Position numbers and translations under genes: made by a program. The notes below the pieces were generated by a model. The model made no database searches and was not told where the DNA came from. It saw nothing but the letters and a program-made list of their open reading frames with translations. Source: Scilla litardierei (taxonomy: Eukaryota > Streptophyta > Magnoliopsida > Asparagales > Asparagaceae). Taken from it: a DNA stretch of 64,000 nt. The stretch is taken from the NCBI GenBank assembly GCA_030789695.1, contig JAULAV010003603.1, positions 1 through 64,000 on the forward strand, given 5' to 3'. This document shows positions 23,881 through 35,070 of this stretch, one piece after another (within the stretch, counting starts at the first letter, position 1; each line of letters begins with the position of its first letter).

Positions 23881-23923
23881 TATTTAAACTATGTAATTCT
23901 ATTTGTTCCAACCGATGTGGGAC
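23881..23923 (-). promoter_or_regulatory. USE + TATA, snRNA-type promoter-like (minus)
   Basis: On the minus strand GTCCCACATCG (the plant snRNA upstream sequence element) is followed after 24 bp by TTTAAATA. That spacing fits the Pol III class of plant snRNA/U3 promoters. A third, weaker USE-like GTCCCACGTCG (minus) lies around 24100-24115. Confidence 0.5.
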
Positions 23924-24173
23924 AAAATAACACCGAAGATAGAGCTCACTCGCAGCTTGGTGACCAATTGTAGCACTTGAGCAATGGCCATCGAAACATA
24001 ATCGTAAAGACCCAGGCATTCACAGGATATTGAATAATTAATTGATATTGTGGTGCTACTTCCGTTACGCAATTCAAACATTTAAGACACAGAAATCCCC
24101 ATCGACGTGGGACTAAAATTGGATGTGTCCCACGCTTGCAGGAGCATGTTTTGCATATGAACGTTGTTTCTTA

Positions 24174-24215
24174 GTCCCACATCGGGCTCATTGGTTTGAG
24201 AGCTGATGTATAAAT
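24174..24215 (+). promoter_or_regulatory. USE + TATA, snRNA-type promoter-like (plus)
   Basis: GTCCCACATCG at 24174-24184 and TATAAAT at 24209-24215, 24 bp apart. About 20 bp on from the TATA start is ACGACC (24229), then a possible T4 stop at about 24312-24315, giving a possible RNA of about 85 nt. The RNA does not match a structure I recognise. Confidence 0.5.
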
Positions 24216-24786
24216 TAGAGTGTGAGAGACGACCAGACGAAATCGCGCTTGGTTCCTGTACCTTGGGAATGCGGGAGCGATAAATTCTTGACGGCCCATT
24301 CGGATGAAGAATTTTAGGGATCGATCCGATTGTAACTTCGGAACTTTTCGGATTGGATCCGAATTATCGGATTCGGATTGCGGATTACAGGTCCCCATCC
24401 GAATTAAATCGGATTCGGTTTCGGTTTGTATCAAAAAATCGGGTTTTGCCCGATGCCCACCCCTACTCGTGACTACCGGCATGAAGACGGAAGATCTTGG
24501 ACCGACCACCATGTACGAAGACAATGCTGCTTGCATAACTCAACTACGAGGTGGCTACATCAAAGGTGACATGACGAAGCACATTCCCCCCAAGCTCTTC
24601 TGGACGCATGAACAATAAGTAGACAACCAGATCGACATCCAGCAGATCCAGTCTTGCAACAACCTGGCAGACCTATTTACTAAAGCTTTACCTCGTTGTA
24701 CATTTAGAAAACTTGTATTAGGGATTGGGATGAGACAGTTGAAAGATCTACAAGCCTGAAGCTTGTATACTTCAGGGGGAGTTAAT

Positions 24787-25037
24787 GTTGAGTTGCACTC
24801 TTTTTCCCTTGACTATTGGTTTTTCCCACTGGGTTTTTCATAGCCAAAGGTTTTAACGAGGCAACCACATCAACTCTAGATCCAGAAGTGTCCACCTCTT
24901 ATGATATCCATCGATCAGGGAAAGTTACAGAGAGTTGTACTCTTTTCTCTTAGCCACTGGTTTTTCCCACTGGGTTTTCCATGGCAAAGGTTTTAACGAG
25001 GCAAGAACTCTTAACTTAGGATCCAGAAGTATCCATA
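24787..25037 (+). repeat. Two ~140-bp tandem units in Copia 3' region
   Basis: Each unit has a T-rich block, GGTTTTTCCCACTGGGTTTT, then AAAGGTTTTAACGAGGCAA and AGATCCAGAAGT (or GGATCCAGAAGT). They lie between the pol stop and the 3' LTR. An AGGGGGAG purine run at about 24775 precedes the first unit. Confidence 0.75.
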
Positions 25038-25101
25038 CACACATGGTCAGATAAGGTCTATGAACCCTGAAGCGCTCATTACGGCTTACAACAATGGATG
25101 G

Positions 25102-25112
25102 ATAAGGGGAAG
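25102..25112 (+). other. Polypurine tract of Copia element
   Basis: ATAAGGGGAAG directly abuts the 3' LTR start at 25113. Confidence 0.65.
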
Positions 25113-25224
25113 TGTTATAAACGGGCGTTTGGAGACCGATCTGTGTATTGAGTATCTACCCATTATGTAACCATATTACTATAAATACAAGGCTACGGGT
25201 TCCGTAGCCACCAAGTTTACAAGA
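25113..25224 (+). repeat. 3' LTR of Copia element (112 bp)
   Basis: Starts TGTTATAAACGGGC and ends AGTTTACAAGA (terminal CA mutated to GA), then AAAAT. It pairs with 12451-12562. Confidence 0.88.
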
Positions 25225-25263
25225 AAAATCCTTTTATCATGTGATGTTTATTGTGATATTGAG

Positions 25264-26412
25264 TGACACCCCTGCAGTTTTGATGATGAAGTAAACATAT
25301 TATCTAATATATATGAGTGCAGGTATATGAGCTTAATGCAAATCAAACAAGCACTTAATGGATTAGTGAGTTCAACAAGGCCATGGATAAAAAAGGAGCT
25401 AAACAAGGAGATTGAAGCATTATGTTTACATCAATGGGCGTCATTATTATATTTATTTTGATGTAATTTTTTATTCCTTGTCTTAGCATGTTAAAGCCTT
25501 GATTAAAACACACACAAAATTAGGAATACCCTAAAAGTTTGTTTTAACTGGTTTAAAATGATCAGGATAGTGTATCACATGCTTTTCTGATACAAATCTG
25601 CGTATCAGAAAAGTAGTCGACTCTTAGGAGTATCAGAGTCGACTACTGGGTATTGGTTGAATTCTGATTTTTTGTTTCCACTAAGAGTTAACGCCTTCAT
25701 TATTGTTGGTCGACTACTAACAAATAATCAACTACTCAGAGCCAGCTCAACCCACAACGATCTAATTTCTACCCAATTTTTCGGACCGTTGGAGAGGCAT
25801 TTTGGTCAACATTTTAGACTTGAATGTTCCTTTATAAATTGAGATTTCTTTAGATTTTATTGACATGATTTTAAGATCATTTTGAAAAGAGAAAAAACAA
25901 GCTTTCAAGCTCAAAATTTTCAAAAGAAACCCTCTCCTTTAGATCATGTTTTAAAGTCTAATCTTTTTAGCCAAAGTTCTTAATCCCAAAGCTTTCATTT
26001 TTATCATCCATTGGAGATCAACACTATAGACACTACACACCACAAGAAGAAAATCCTCAGGTGTGAGGTGGTGAGTTGTATTTTCTCTTGGGAAGCGATT
26101 GTACGGTAAAAATCATATTGGGAAGAGGCGTGTTACTATTTGAGATAATAGTGAAACTAGCCAAATGGGATTTGGGTGGTGCAGCTGAATAAGTGGTATC
26201 CAAACCAGGGTACATCTTTTGTTTGCGTTTGTTCTTCATTTCTGTGTTGTTTATATCTTGCTTGTTATTTCCGCTGTCTACTCTATTACTTAGATAATTA
26301 TTGTTGATTAGGATTACATTGGGTAACTTCATTTGTAATCTTAGGAGATTTACTAGAGAAATATTTATACACTAATTACCTCTCTCTAGTGTCTATTTGC
26401 TATCCACGGGAT
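25264..26412 (+). repeat. Probable SIRE/Maximus-like Copia LTR
   Basis: TGACACCCCTGCAGTTTTGATGATG near the left and a CTATCCACGGGATCCCAACA end on the right resemble the termini of SIRE-type LTRs. The interior is non-coding and AT-rich. I find no matching target duplication, so this may be truncated or its ends may be off by some bases. Identification rests on remembered terminal features only. Confidence 0.35.
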
Positions 26413-28003
26413 CCCAACACTTTCCACCATATCGCATGATTTGCTAACCATTCTAGTATCAACAATAGTGCCAGAAAGGATTTTTAGCATAAGTGTCAGG
26501 GTATTGAGAGATAAAAGATATAATCGGTAAGGAACTAGCTGGAGGAGGAGGTCAGGCTGAAACAGCTGAAGACTTCTCACCGCACTCTTCCAGGAGAATG
26601 GCAAAGGAAGCATGAAGTGTGGAAATCTTGATGTTCGAAAGACATGCTTTACTCCGAATGGAAGAGAACTCGAAACTTCGTGCAGGGGGGAGAAAAAGCA
26701 AAACCATAAGCATGCAGATGAACCTTTATTTCGAATGCATGAACAATGAAGTTGCCAAATGAGATAAAAGGACTCATAGGCTCAACTTCGCCTGTTAAGT
26801 TGATTATGATGTATTGCAGCAGGCATCAGCATCAAAGGTGAAGGTTATAATAACACAAGAATCAATGTAAACTTATAAATTTAGACTGCAATCAAATGCT
26901 TTGTTGAAGACTTTACCACATTCCATCTTATAAATTTCAAGTTAGTTTCTAATTTCAATACACATTACTTCAACAAAAAAAACTGTAAATAGAATTGATA
27001 GCTTATGAACATGAAACCAACCAGAGTATGAATTTCGCAAATTGGTGGATGTACGAGGTTTCCTATCCAAACAACCAACCTGCAAAATTATATACTTTAT
27101 TTAGAAGCCAGATGACATCACGACGTAATAGAGTTGTACATGTACAAAGTGATTTAGCTTAACAACCACTATCAATGGTAGAAAACAACAGAGATGGTTT
27201 CCAATGCTTGACCAAATGATCATTGCTAATAAGGTGAAGTTTAGAATCTCAAACAGGTATGGTTGTCTCAATTTAGTGCCGGCAGTGTAATAATTGTTCC
27301 ACCTTATCATCTGGGGGAAGAAAAATCAATCCATCATGAAATGTTAGCACTGTCAAATAAGACTAACTAAAAATTAAGAATAGAAGATGAGGTGGAGCAG
27401 CATGAGGATACGAAATGGAACACAGTGGCCTATCATAGTTAACTAACTTAACCAATCATTATCATCTACCCATTCAAAGTTCATAGAAATAACATGAATG
27501 ATTTACCAAATTCCTTTTAGTGGTGGTGGTGGAAAACACCCTCCGCAAACATCTTTAAATAAGTATACCTAGTGAGGGAAAGAAACACATATAATTGAGT
27601 TATGGCCTACAAAAATTCATTTTGTATTACAACAAAAAGTTTAATGCAACTTCAGAAGTTACTTGGAAATAGTAGTGCGTTGTTACCAACTTGGATAAAC
27701 TCCATCTGATTTGTCGTTCATCGTGTATTCTTGCAATGGTACAATGGTTCCCTTCTATAGTGTCGGATCATGAATGCCCCCAACATGTCTGTTCTCTTTG
27801 ACATAGATTCACTGTATGGTTCCATCGTAAATGAAAAATTAAACACACGTCTAGCTTATGCTTTTGTTAGGTGTTTTGTTTCCTTTATAACCAAAGATTA
27901 TTCCAGTTGGGTCGAATAGACTTCATGTGATTGGCTGGACTCTGAGCACTCGATAAATTATTAGTATAATTTCTGGATTCAGGTAAAGTAACCAGAAAAA
28001 AAT
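26413..28003. other. Unassigned low-copy-looking DNA
   Basis: About 1.6 kb with no domain I recognise, only short ORFs, and mixed base composition. It joins directly to 46850 onward if the Tat element is removed. It could be intronic or intergenic host DNA. Confidence 0.4.
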
Positions 28004-28008
28004 GGAAA

Positions 28009-29134
28009 TGTTACGGCCAGAAGATCGTGATCGTCCGACCTTCCGTCCCAAACCGCCAAAATGCCCCGTAGGCTTGCCCTTCCCCCCTAAACGGGCGGCC
28101 AACCCAGCGACAGGGCGCTCTACGCCCGAACTTCAGAGGCCCGCAGGACGCCTGTCGATCCTAGAGTCCGACGCGACAGGGAGAAGGGCGCACCCCTCCT
28201 CGACCGCGATAGGGGCGCTCTCCAACACAACCCAGCGGGATGCCCATCCGTTCTCCCCAGTTCGCCAGAATCATCGCGCAAAGTGTGCGTCCGGACCGCT
28301 CAGCCTCAGCCCGGGCCGGCCCGGCGACCCATCTCAGGCCCTGCCCCTGGGAGGCGCACCGACGTTTCCTTGGCACATCGGACACGACAAACAACCTATT
28401 ACAAGGATGCTACTGACACTTACGCCGTCCGACCATCTGACAAAGCACCCCCTGGCCGCTGCGCCGTCTGACACTTAATGCTTTCGGCCCTGACACTCAG
28501 ACAAAAGCGCCCTTGGCCGTTGCGCCGTCTGACAAAAAGCGTGGCAGATACTCCCGTTCCTGACATCCTCGTCCGAAGCTTCCGCTGACAGCAGGGCCAG
28601 CTCAGCACGTCGAGTCAGCATGCCAGGTCAGTCCCACCTAACCGCCTCCCGTCAGGTATAAATACCCCTTCGCTTCCAACGGTGAAGGGGTTGTCAAATT
28701 TACTCTCAATCGTATTACTCACACACAAGAGCAAAGGTCGTCCATATCTTTGCTCTTCCACTCATAGCTCGTCACGTACAGTCGACTCACCCTCCGTCCG
28801 ACCTGCGTGCCTAGCCCCCGCTTTAAGCCCTATTACTGACTTAGGCATCGGAGAGGCTAAGGGTTGGACCCCAACCCGGCCTTTCTGACGAGTTGCTCCT
28901 TGCGCAGGTTAGCTCGTCATCATCGATCGTCCTCGTCCCCGCCTCAGGAAGTTCGGCCCTTCTACCACATCCTTTTGGATCCGAGACCGTGGTCAGCCCT
29001 CACAGCAGACTTAGCCTCATCATCCCACTAATCACATGTCAAATAGCCTACCCTAATCCAGTCATTAGCATAACCATCGTGCCATTGGTTCCCCTTAAAA
29101 CAAATTCATTGTACGCGAGTTCTACCCAGCAACA
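28009..29134 (+). repeat. 5' LTR of Tat element
   Basis: Starts TGTTACGGCCAG and ends CCCAGCAACA before the PBS. U3 holds imperfect tandem copies (about 28420-28545) of a unit with CTGACA, GGCCGCTGCGCCGTCTGACA-like and ACTTAATG parts. TATA is at 28657. Its ORFs are shared with the 3' LTR only by descent and show no domain. Confidence 0.9.
28657..28664 (+). promoter_or_regulatory. TATA box of Tat LTR
   Basis: TATAAATA followed by CCCCTTCG. The same box is at 46367-46374 in the 3' LTR. It is the likely core promoter for gag-pol transcription. Confidence 0.7.
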
Positions 29135-29151
29135 ATTGGCGCCGTCTGTGA
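29135..29151 (+). other. Primer-binding site of Tat element
   Basis: ATTGGCGCCGTCTGTGA directly follows the 5' LTR. TTGGCGCC(GTCTGTG) is the standard start of the tRNA primer site in Tat elements. Confidence 0.85.
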
Positions 29152-29169
29152 GAACGAAGGGTCACACCC

Positions 29170-31320
29170 ATGTCAAATCACATACCAGTCAACCGAAACC
29201 CTGACCACGGCAAGGACCCCATGGATCAAGAATCGCACTCTCACCCCGTGATTCCTGTGACTAAACCACCCCCGGAGGTGGAGGTCGAAACGGTCCAGGC
29301 CTCAGCCCGTGCGGTGCAGCAAAGCTTCGAGGCCTTCGCCAAGATAATGACAGGCTTCACAACGGCTAGAGCCGAAGCACCCACGGGCCCCTCTGAGCCC
29401 CCGAACGTGAGGCAGAATCTTCACCCTCAATTCGTTGAAGAAATGGGGGACAAAGGGCTCGCTGAGGAGATTGCGGCCCAACAGAAGCTCTTGGAGGAAG
29501 AAATGGAGATCGCGCGGCTGCAAAGGCGCCAGGAGGAAGCAGCCGCCGCACAGAGGCATCTGGATGAAGCGGCCGAGGCCGTCCGGCAAACCCTCCTCGA
29601 CGAATAGACCGCCCGACGCCAGCTCTGCTTCATTATCGCGGAACGCGAAAGGCTCCGGAGGGAGAATGAGGAGAACCGGGAGATCCCGGAGGTGTCCACG
29701 ACGGGCCGGCGACACATGAACGAGCGCAGCCCGCCGCTCGTCAGGTCCCCACCTCGGGGGCGAAGTCCGCCCCGTCGGCGTCTCTCCCCAGATCGTCTGG
29801 ACGAGGAAGCCGTACGTCAACAACTCTGCTTCCTCACCGCAGAGCGCGAAAGGCTCCTAAGGGAGAACCAGGAGCGGAGAGAGCTCCCGAAGGGGACGGC
29901 TGTGGGCCGGCGATACTGGAATGACCGTAGCCCACCAACCGTCGAATCCCAACACGCGGAAGGAGTCCTCCCCGGCGACCACTTCGCCATTCCCCGGGGC
30001 ATGATGACCGTATGCAGCCGAGGCGGGACCGAAGCCAAACCCCAAAGTGGCGGAGAAGGCGCGCGCCAGAGCGCCCTGCCTACCCTGAGGCCACGCCGTT
30101 GGCGCGGTAGATCACGTCAGCCCCGAGACCCGCAAGGTTCAAGGCCCTCAGCTGGCCACCTACAACGGAAGAGGCGACCCCTTCTCGCACGTATAATACC
30201 GAAGGACAATGGAGGCGCAGGATGTGGATGACGCGTTCATGTGACGGCTTTTCTCACAGATCCTGCAGGACACGGCGCTGGAGTGGTACTACGGCTTGTC
30301 CGCAAGATCCATCGGGAGCTTCAACGAATTGTCCCACAAGTTCTGCCAGGAGTTTCGGACCGGGCGCACCAAGAAGAAGCCTTTAGACTACCTCAGCACG
30401 ATAGTCCAAGGGGAAGGAGAGACGGCTGGGAAATACCTGCGTCGCTTCCAGGATGAGAGGCGGACGGCAGTGGCCTGCGGCGATGAGGTGCTCATGCTAG
30501 CCTTCAAGATGGGGCTGCGGAATCGGAGCCTCCACAAATCCCTGCTCCGAGATCCACCGGCCGACTACGATGCGTTGATCGCTCAGGCGGAAAGATATGC
30601 GCTGAGCGAGGAGACTCTCGGCGTTAAGAAACCAGTCGCCCTAGCGAGGTCGTCCCAGGGCGAGCCTCGGCCCTATCCCAGGCCAAGGCAAGAAGACGGG
30701 CCCCGGGGCCACGACCTGCCGACTCAACCAAGGCGGGACCCCGCGGGGCGTCGCCTGCAAGACCGCCCAGGCCCGGCGCGAGAGTTCGTTCCCACCCGAG
30801 AGCCCGCCCGAGCGATCCCGTGGCTGGAAAGACCTCTGCGAGCCCAGTACACGCAGCTCAACGCCCCCATGATAGAGGTGTTGGCTGCGGCGGCGAGAAC
30901 CGGACTGCTGTCGGACCCACCCAGGGAAATGAAGTCCGACCCGGCGAAGCGAGATCTCCGAAAGTATTGTCCCGGCGAAGCGAGATCTCCGGAAGTATTG
31001 TCGGTATCACCGGGACCACGGTCATGATACCGACGATTGTTACACCCTCAAAAGGGAGATCGAACGGTTGATCCAGACGGGTCACCTGAGAGGCTTTGTG
31101 GAGGGCAGAAGGCCGATCCAGAGGAGAGGGCCCCGCGAGGAGCGCGGAGGCCGAACCCACCACCAGACAACAGGCGAGAGGAGCCACGCCCTCCCAAGGC
31201 GGTCATGCGCATAGACGTGATATGCAGAGGACCGTCCTCGGGGGGAGCGTCGTCGTCAGGCAAAAAGGCGTATGCCCGACAGGTGATGGCGGCGGGCCTC
31301 AGCGGTGAGGCGAAACGGAG
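29170..31320 (+). pseudogene. Tat gag
   Basis: Starts MSNHIPVNRNPDHG at 29170. There is an E/Q/A-rich coiled coil (about residues 90-145), then a TAG at 29605-29607. Beyond it comes a segment present twice (QLCFIIAERERL...MNERSPP and QLCFLTAERERL...WNDRSPP, about 29616-29735 and 29814-29935). After a frame change the Gag core follows (SARSIGSFNELSHKFCQEF, AGKYLRRFQDE, about 30296-30480) with the downstream QAERYALSEE. A CX3HX-type knuckle region (YCRYHRDHGHDTDDCYTLK, about 30970-31050) is in another frame. A 31-bp direct duplication at 30944-31005 adds a further lesion. The protein would form element particles. Confidence 0.85.
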
Positions 31321-31349
31321 AAGGGTGGCTCGACCCCCATTACCTTCAC

Positions 31350-32588
31350 CAGTGTTCTAAATATCGGATATCGGTCGCGTATCGGCCTAGTAAATTTGAT
31401 ATCGAATTGCGGATATCGGGGATATATCGGGGATATTGACTAAATATCGGAGTATCATATCGGAGGCTTAAAAATTATGACATATGTTAGCATAGATGTA
31501 TCTAAGAAGATATAAACTATACTAACTCAAATAAAAGTATGTTTTAGTTATACTTATCTCGTTAAACATGATTATCGGGGATATTGACTTAATATCGGAG
31601 TGTCATATCAGAGGCTAAAATGATGTCAAATAAAAGCATATGAGTCTAAGAAAATATAAACTATAGAAACTCAAATAAAGGTATGCTTTGTGTATACTTA
31701 TCTCATTAAACGTGAATACCGATCATCCACTTGGTGGAATATTTCTCTAAGTGGTCACAAACCAAACGAGTTAAATAGCTACAATATATAATTCATGTGG
31801 ATCATATTACCAGTGTGAAGATAAATATCAAAAAACTGAAAAAAAAAAATGTATAAATGTAAAAAGGGAAAGAATACTCACCTTGATCGGAAAACCCTCT
31901 TAAGAAGAACAAACGCTAGTTGAAAAAAAACTAACTGAAAAAAATGAAAAAAAAATGAAAAAGGTAAAAAATACCATGTAGTAAGTACTAATCTTGATCG
32001 GAAAATCCCTTGCAAAGATCGAACGTCGGATGTCCAAAGCTCGATCGACAGAAAAAAATCCAATACTGTAAGGGGAAAAACTAAAAACCGAAAAAAAACT
32101 GAAAACTGAAAAAAGGGCTCGACTAATCATCTTGATCAGAAAACACTTCTTTGCAAAGATTGAATGTCGGACGTTGAAGCTCAATCGATTGTCATCGGAA
32201 ATTTTCACCGGACGGATCGGAGCAGAGCGGAGTAAGGAGTGGAGCGTCGAGAGGTGCGGAGCGGTGAGATTAGAATTCGGGCAAAGCAGCAATTATCTCT
32301 CAAAATCGTGATGTCTCTCGTCGTTTTAAGTAAATGATTGGGTCGGGTGACTCCGGTCGGATCCACTTTTAAGGACCGACCCGCTCACTTTGTTTTGAAA
32401 AAACTATGAATTGCGGCCGATATTTCAAAGGGATATATCGGCTGCAATATCGGCCGCAGTCCGATATTGCGGCGATATTTCCTCAAATATCGGAAACCGC
32501 AATATATATGCCCATATCGTATCGGCCTAGTGATAAAACCGATATTGCGGCCGATATATCGGATATCGGACCGATATTTAGAACACTG
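31350..32588. mobile_element. hAT-type MITE (1239 bp)
   Basis: Perfect 18-bp terminal inverted repeats (CAGTGTTCTAAATATCGG) and an 8-bp duplication ACCTTCAC (31342-31349, 32589-32596). The ends are full of ATATCGG/CCGATAT repeats. There is no transposase, and the interior is A/T-rich. It inserted just before the protease motif TFTDEDLEG of the Tat element. Confidence 0.92.
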
Positions 32589-35070
32589 ACCTTCACCGAC
32601 GAAGATCTGGAAGGAGTCGAGCTGCCACATGACGACGCCATCGTCATCGAGGCTCAGATTGGGACGGCCATCATCAGCCGCCTCCTGATCGACACGGGGA
32701 GCTCCTGCGACATTTTGTTTATGTCAACGGTGAAGAAGATGGAGTTGAAGCAGGCAGACCTGAGGCCTTGCACGGGGCCCATCGTCGGCTTCACCGACCA
32801 TTCGGTTCCCATTGTGGGGATGATTACCTTGCCGGTGTCGCTTGGAGAGGAACCGATGGTCGTCACCCGCATGACATAATTCGCTGTCGTCGACATCGCG
32901 TCGGCATACAACGGGATCATAGGGCGACCCTACATGACGGCCATTGAAGCGCTTCCCAGCCTGCTCCATCAGATGGTGAAATTCCAAACTCCGCCAGGGG
33001 TGGGGTTTCTGCGTGGGAGCCAGAAGCTATCCAGGAGCTGCTACATGGGGTCGACCAAGCACAAAGGCCCGGAGCAAGCCTTGTCGGTCGGTCTCCTTAA
33101 TGAGAGAGAAGACTTTTGCGACCAACGGCCGACTCCTGCTGAAGAGGTCGAGGCGGTGCCAATGGCCGCCGAGGAGGGCAAGACCGTCTCCATCGGCACG
33201 AAGCTCCCGGCCTCTCTGAGGGCGGCCCTCATCAGCCTCCTCCGAGAGAACGTGGACGTATTTGCCTGGTCGCCCTCAGACATGCCAGGAGTCGACCCGG
33301 CGGTGATCTCCCACAAGTTGAATGCGGACACGGGATCCCAACCGGTCCAGCAGAAGAAAAGGAGCGCCGGAGGAGAAAAGATGAGGGTAGCCGGCGAAGA
33401 AGTGGAGCGGCTTCTCCAGGCCAAATTCATCAGGCCGGTAGACTACCCGGATTGGCTCGCCAACGTCGTCTTGGTAAAGAAGGCCAATGGGAAGTGGCGC
33501 ATGTGCGTCGATTTCACCGACCTCAACAAGGTGTGTCCGAAGGACAGCTTCCCCCTCCCGAGAATCAACCACTTGGTCAAACAGGCGTCCGGTTACGAAT
33601 TGTTGAGCTTCATGGACGCCTTCTCGGGCTACAACCAGATCCCGATGGCGAAAGAGGACAAGGAGAAAACGTCCTTCATTACCGATAGCGGCACTTTCTG
33701 TTACACGAAGATGCCCTTCGGACTGAAGAACGCCGAGGCGACCTACCAGCAGATGGTGGACCGGATATTCAGCTCGCAGGTCGAGCGGAACCTGGAGGTC
33801 TACATCGACGACATGCTGGTGAAAAGCAAGAGAGCCCTGGACCATCTCGCCGACCTGCGGGAGACGTTCCAGAAGGTGCGCCAGTATGGCCTGAGGCTGA
33901 ACCCGGTGAAGTGCGTCTTCGACGTACAGTCAGAGAAATTCATGCGCTTCATGATAACAAAGCGGGGGATCGAGGCGAACCCCGACAAGGTTTCGGCCCT
34001 CGTTAACATGGCGGAGCCACGCACCATCCGGGATTTGCAGCGACTGAACGGCCGGATCGCAGCGCTGGGGAGATTCTTGTCGAAGTCGACAGAGAGGTCA
34101 CTCCCCTTCTTCAGAGTCCTGCGTGCGGCCCTCGGCGAAGCAAAGATCAACAGGAAGGTGATCCCGTGGGACGACGACTGCGTTTGAGCATTTGCGGAGC
34201 TGAGGGCTTACTTGCAGAGCCCTCCGCTGCTCGCCAAGCCGGAAGGAGAACAGCTGGGGTTGTACCTGGCGAGCAATGAAGAGGCCGTCAGCTCCGTCTT
34301 AATCAAAGAGGAGAAGGGAGTTCAACGGCCAGTATACTATGCGAGCCGGATTCTCCGAGAGGCGGAGACTCGCTACAGCCCCATCGAGAAGGCCGCCTAC
34401 TGTCTGATCACCACGGCGAGAAAGCTCCGGCCATACTTCCAGGCCCATCCCATCGCCGTCCACACCAACCTGCCCCTCGAGAAGAACTTGAAAAGGTTAG
34501 AACGGTCAGGCAGGATGCTCAACTGGAGTGTCGAGCTCAGCGAGTTCGACATAACATACAAGGCCCGGACGGCGATCAAGGGCCAGGCGCTGGCGGACTT
34601 CGTGGTGGAATGCACTATCGAAGACCCCCCGGAGGACCTGCCGGATGCATCACCAGCGGCTGCGCCCCCGCAAACAATGGGGGTGGCTGGACCCTCGGAG
34701 CCCGCCCAGGGAGAAGCGGGCAAACTGGACGTTCACGTCGATGGCTCGGCGACAGGATCCGGGACGGGGGCAGGTATCGTCATCCAAACCCACGACGGAT
34801 GCCTGCTGGAGTATGCCATGCGCTTCAACTTCCCGGCAACCAACAACATCGCGGAGTATGAGGCCGCGGTCAATGGGCTGAAGCTTTGTATAGCGGTGGG
34901 GGCGACGAACGTGCTGCTGCTTAGTGACGCACTGCTCGTCGTCCAACAGATCCAAGGGAGCTTCGAGGCCCGAGAAGAGACGATGAAGCGCTACCTTAAG
35001 CGCATCCAGGCCAAGCTCCAAAAGTTCGAGAAGGCGGAGGTCCGGCACTTACCCATCCAACAACCTCCAG
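32589..35070 (+). pseudogene. Tat protease, reverse transcriptase and two RNase H domains
   Basis: Protease has LLIDTGSSCDILF (about 32685). A TAA at 32877 interrupts NGIIGRPY just after. RT follows with VLVKKANGKWRMCVDFTDLN, KDSFPLPRI, FMDAFSGYNQI, MPFGLKNAEATYQ and catalytic VYIDDMLVKS (about 33800). A TGA at 34185 lies in the thumb/connection. Then comes RNase H (YLASNEEAVSSVL, PVYYASRIL) and a second, archaeal-type RNase H (HVDGSATGSGTGAG, NIAEYEAAVNGL, LLSDALLVVQQIQG, about 34732-35000). A frameshift near 35065 precedes integrase. Duplicate RNase H domains mark the Tat clade. Confidence 0.9.

Larger units (their letters stand above)
23672..24465. mobile_element. hAT-type MITE (794 bp)
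   Basis: Flanked by an 8-bp duplication CTCGTGAC (23664-23671, 24466-24473). Termini are TAGGGGAGGGCA and, reverse-complemented, TAGGGGTGGGCA. Subterminal regions are packed with copies of CCGAATCCGA/TCGGATTCGG-like motifs. It has no transposase ORF, so it is non-autonomous. It splits the Copia RNase H. It carries two snRNA-type promoter-like units facing opposite ways (23881-23923 minus, 24174-24215 plus). Confidence 0.9.
17872..24759 (+). pseudogene. Copia pol: protease, integrase, RT, RNase H
   Basis: The frame starts MDNKCLVESAS at 17872, where the usual catalytic D of the protease is E. GAG-pre-integrase zinc residues are in LWHNRLGHPGG ... CHSCHKG (18306-18440). The integrase core has HGDIYGPIHP, LRLDNVGEFTS and NELAESLIKRL. 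RT follows after a frame change between 19263 and 19526 (VFGHVVLTPKGVKPIGYKWV, KARLVAQGFSQRPGIDY), breaks at the solo LTR in IYMRLPD, then resumes GYKLPTK with catalytic VYVDDLIII (about 22947). RNase H has VGYADAEY and SNHSELIAIHEASRE, then the MITE, then MYEDNAACI. It ends KDLQA-TGA. Multiple stops and frameshifts make it non-functional. Confidence 0.88.
12451..25224 (+). mobile_element. Copia element with 112-bp LTRs (Oryco/Ivana-like), nested insertions
   Basis: Bounded by two 112-bp LTRs and a 5-bp target duplication AAAAT (12446-12450 and 25225-25229). Without three later insertions (13934-16821, 20129-22735, 23672-24465, each with its own duplication) the element is about 6.5 kb. Domain order gag, protease, integrase, RT, RNase H is that of Ty1/copia. 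The protease-region motif CLVESASTDTIL, the leader TTATCAGCACG and the separated gag and pol frames suggest the Oryco/Ivana lineage (inference). Stops and frameshifts throughout make it inactive. A related, more decayed copy starts at 54090. Confidence 0.9.

Noticed and set aside
24229..24315. U3 snoRNA gene
   Set aside because: ACGACC at the possible start resembles the plant U3 5' end and the promoter fits, but the following bases do not match U3 as far as I can tell.
28002..28608. 158-aa ORF and minus-strand ORFs at the Tat LTR start
   Set aside because: They are within the LTR U3 and recur at 45714-46318 only because that is the paired LTR.
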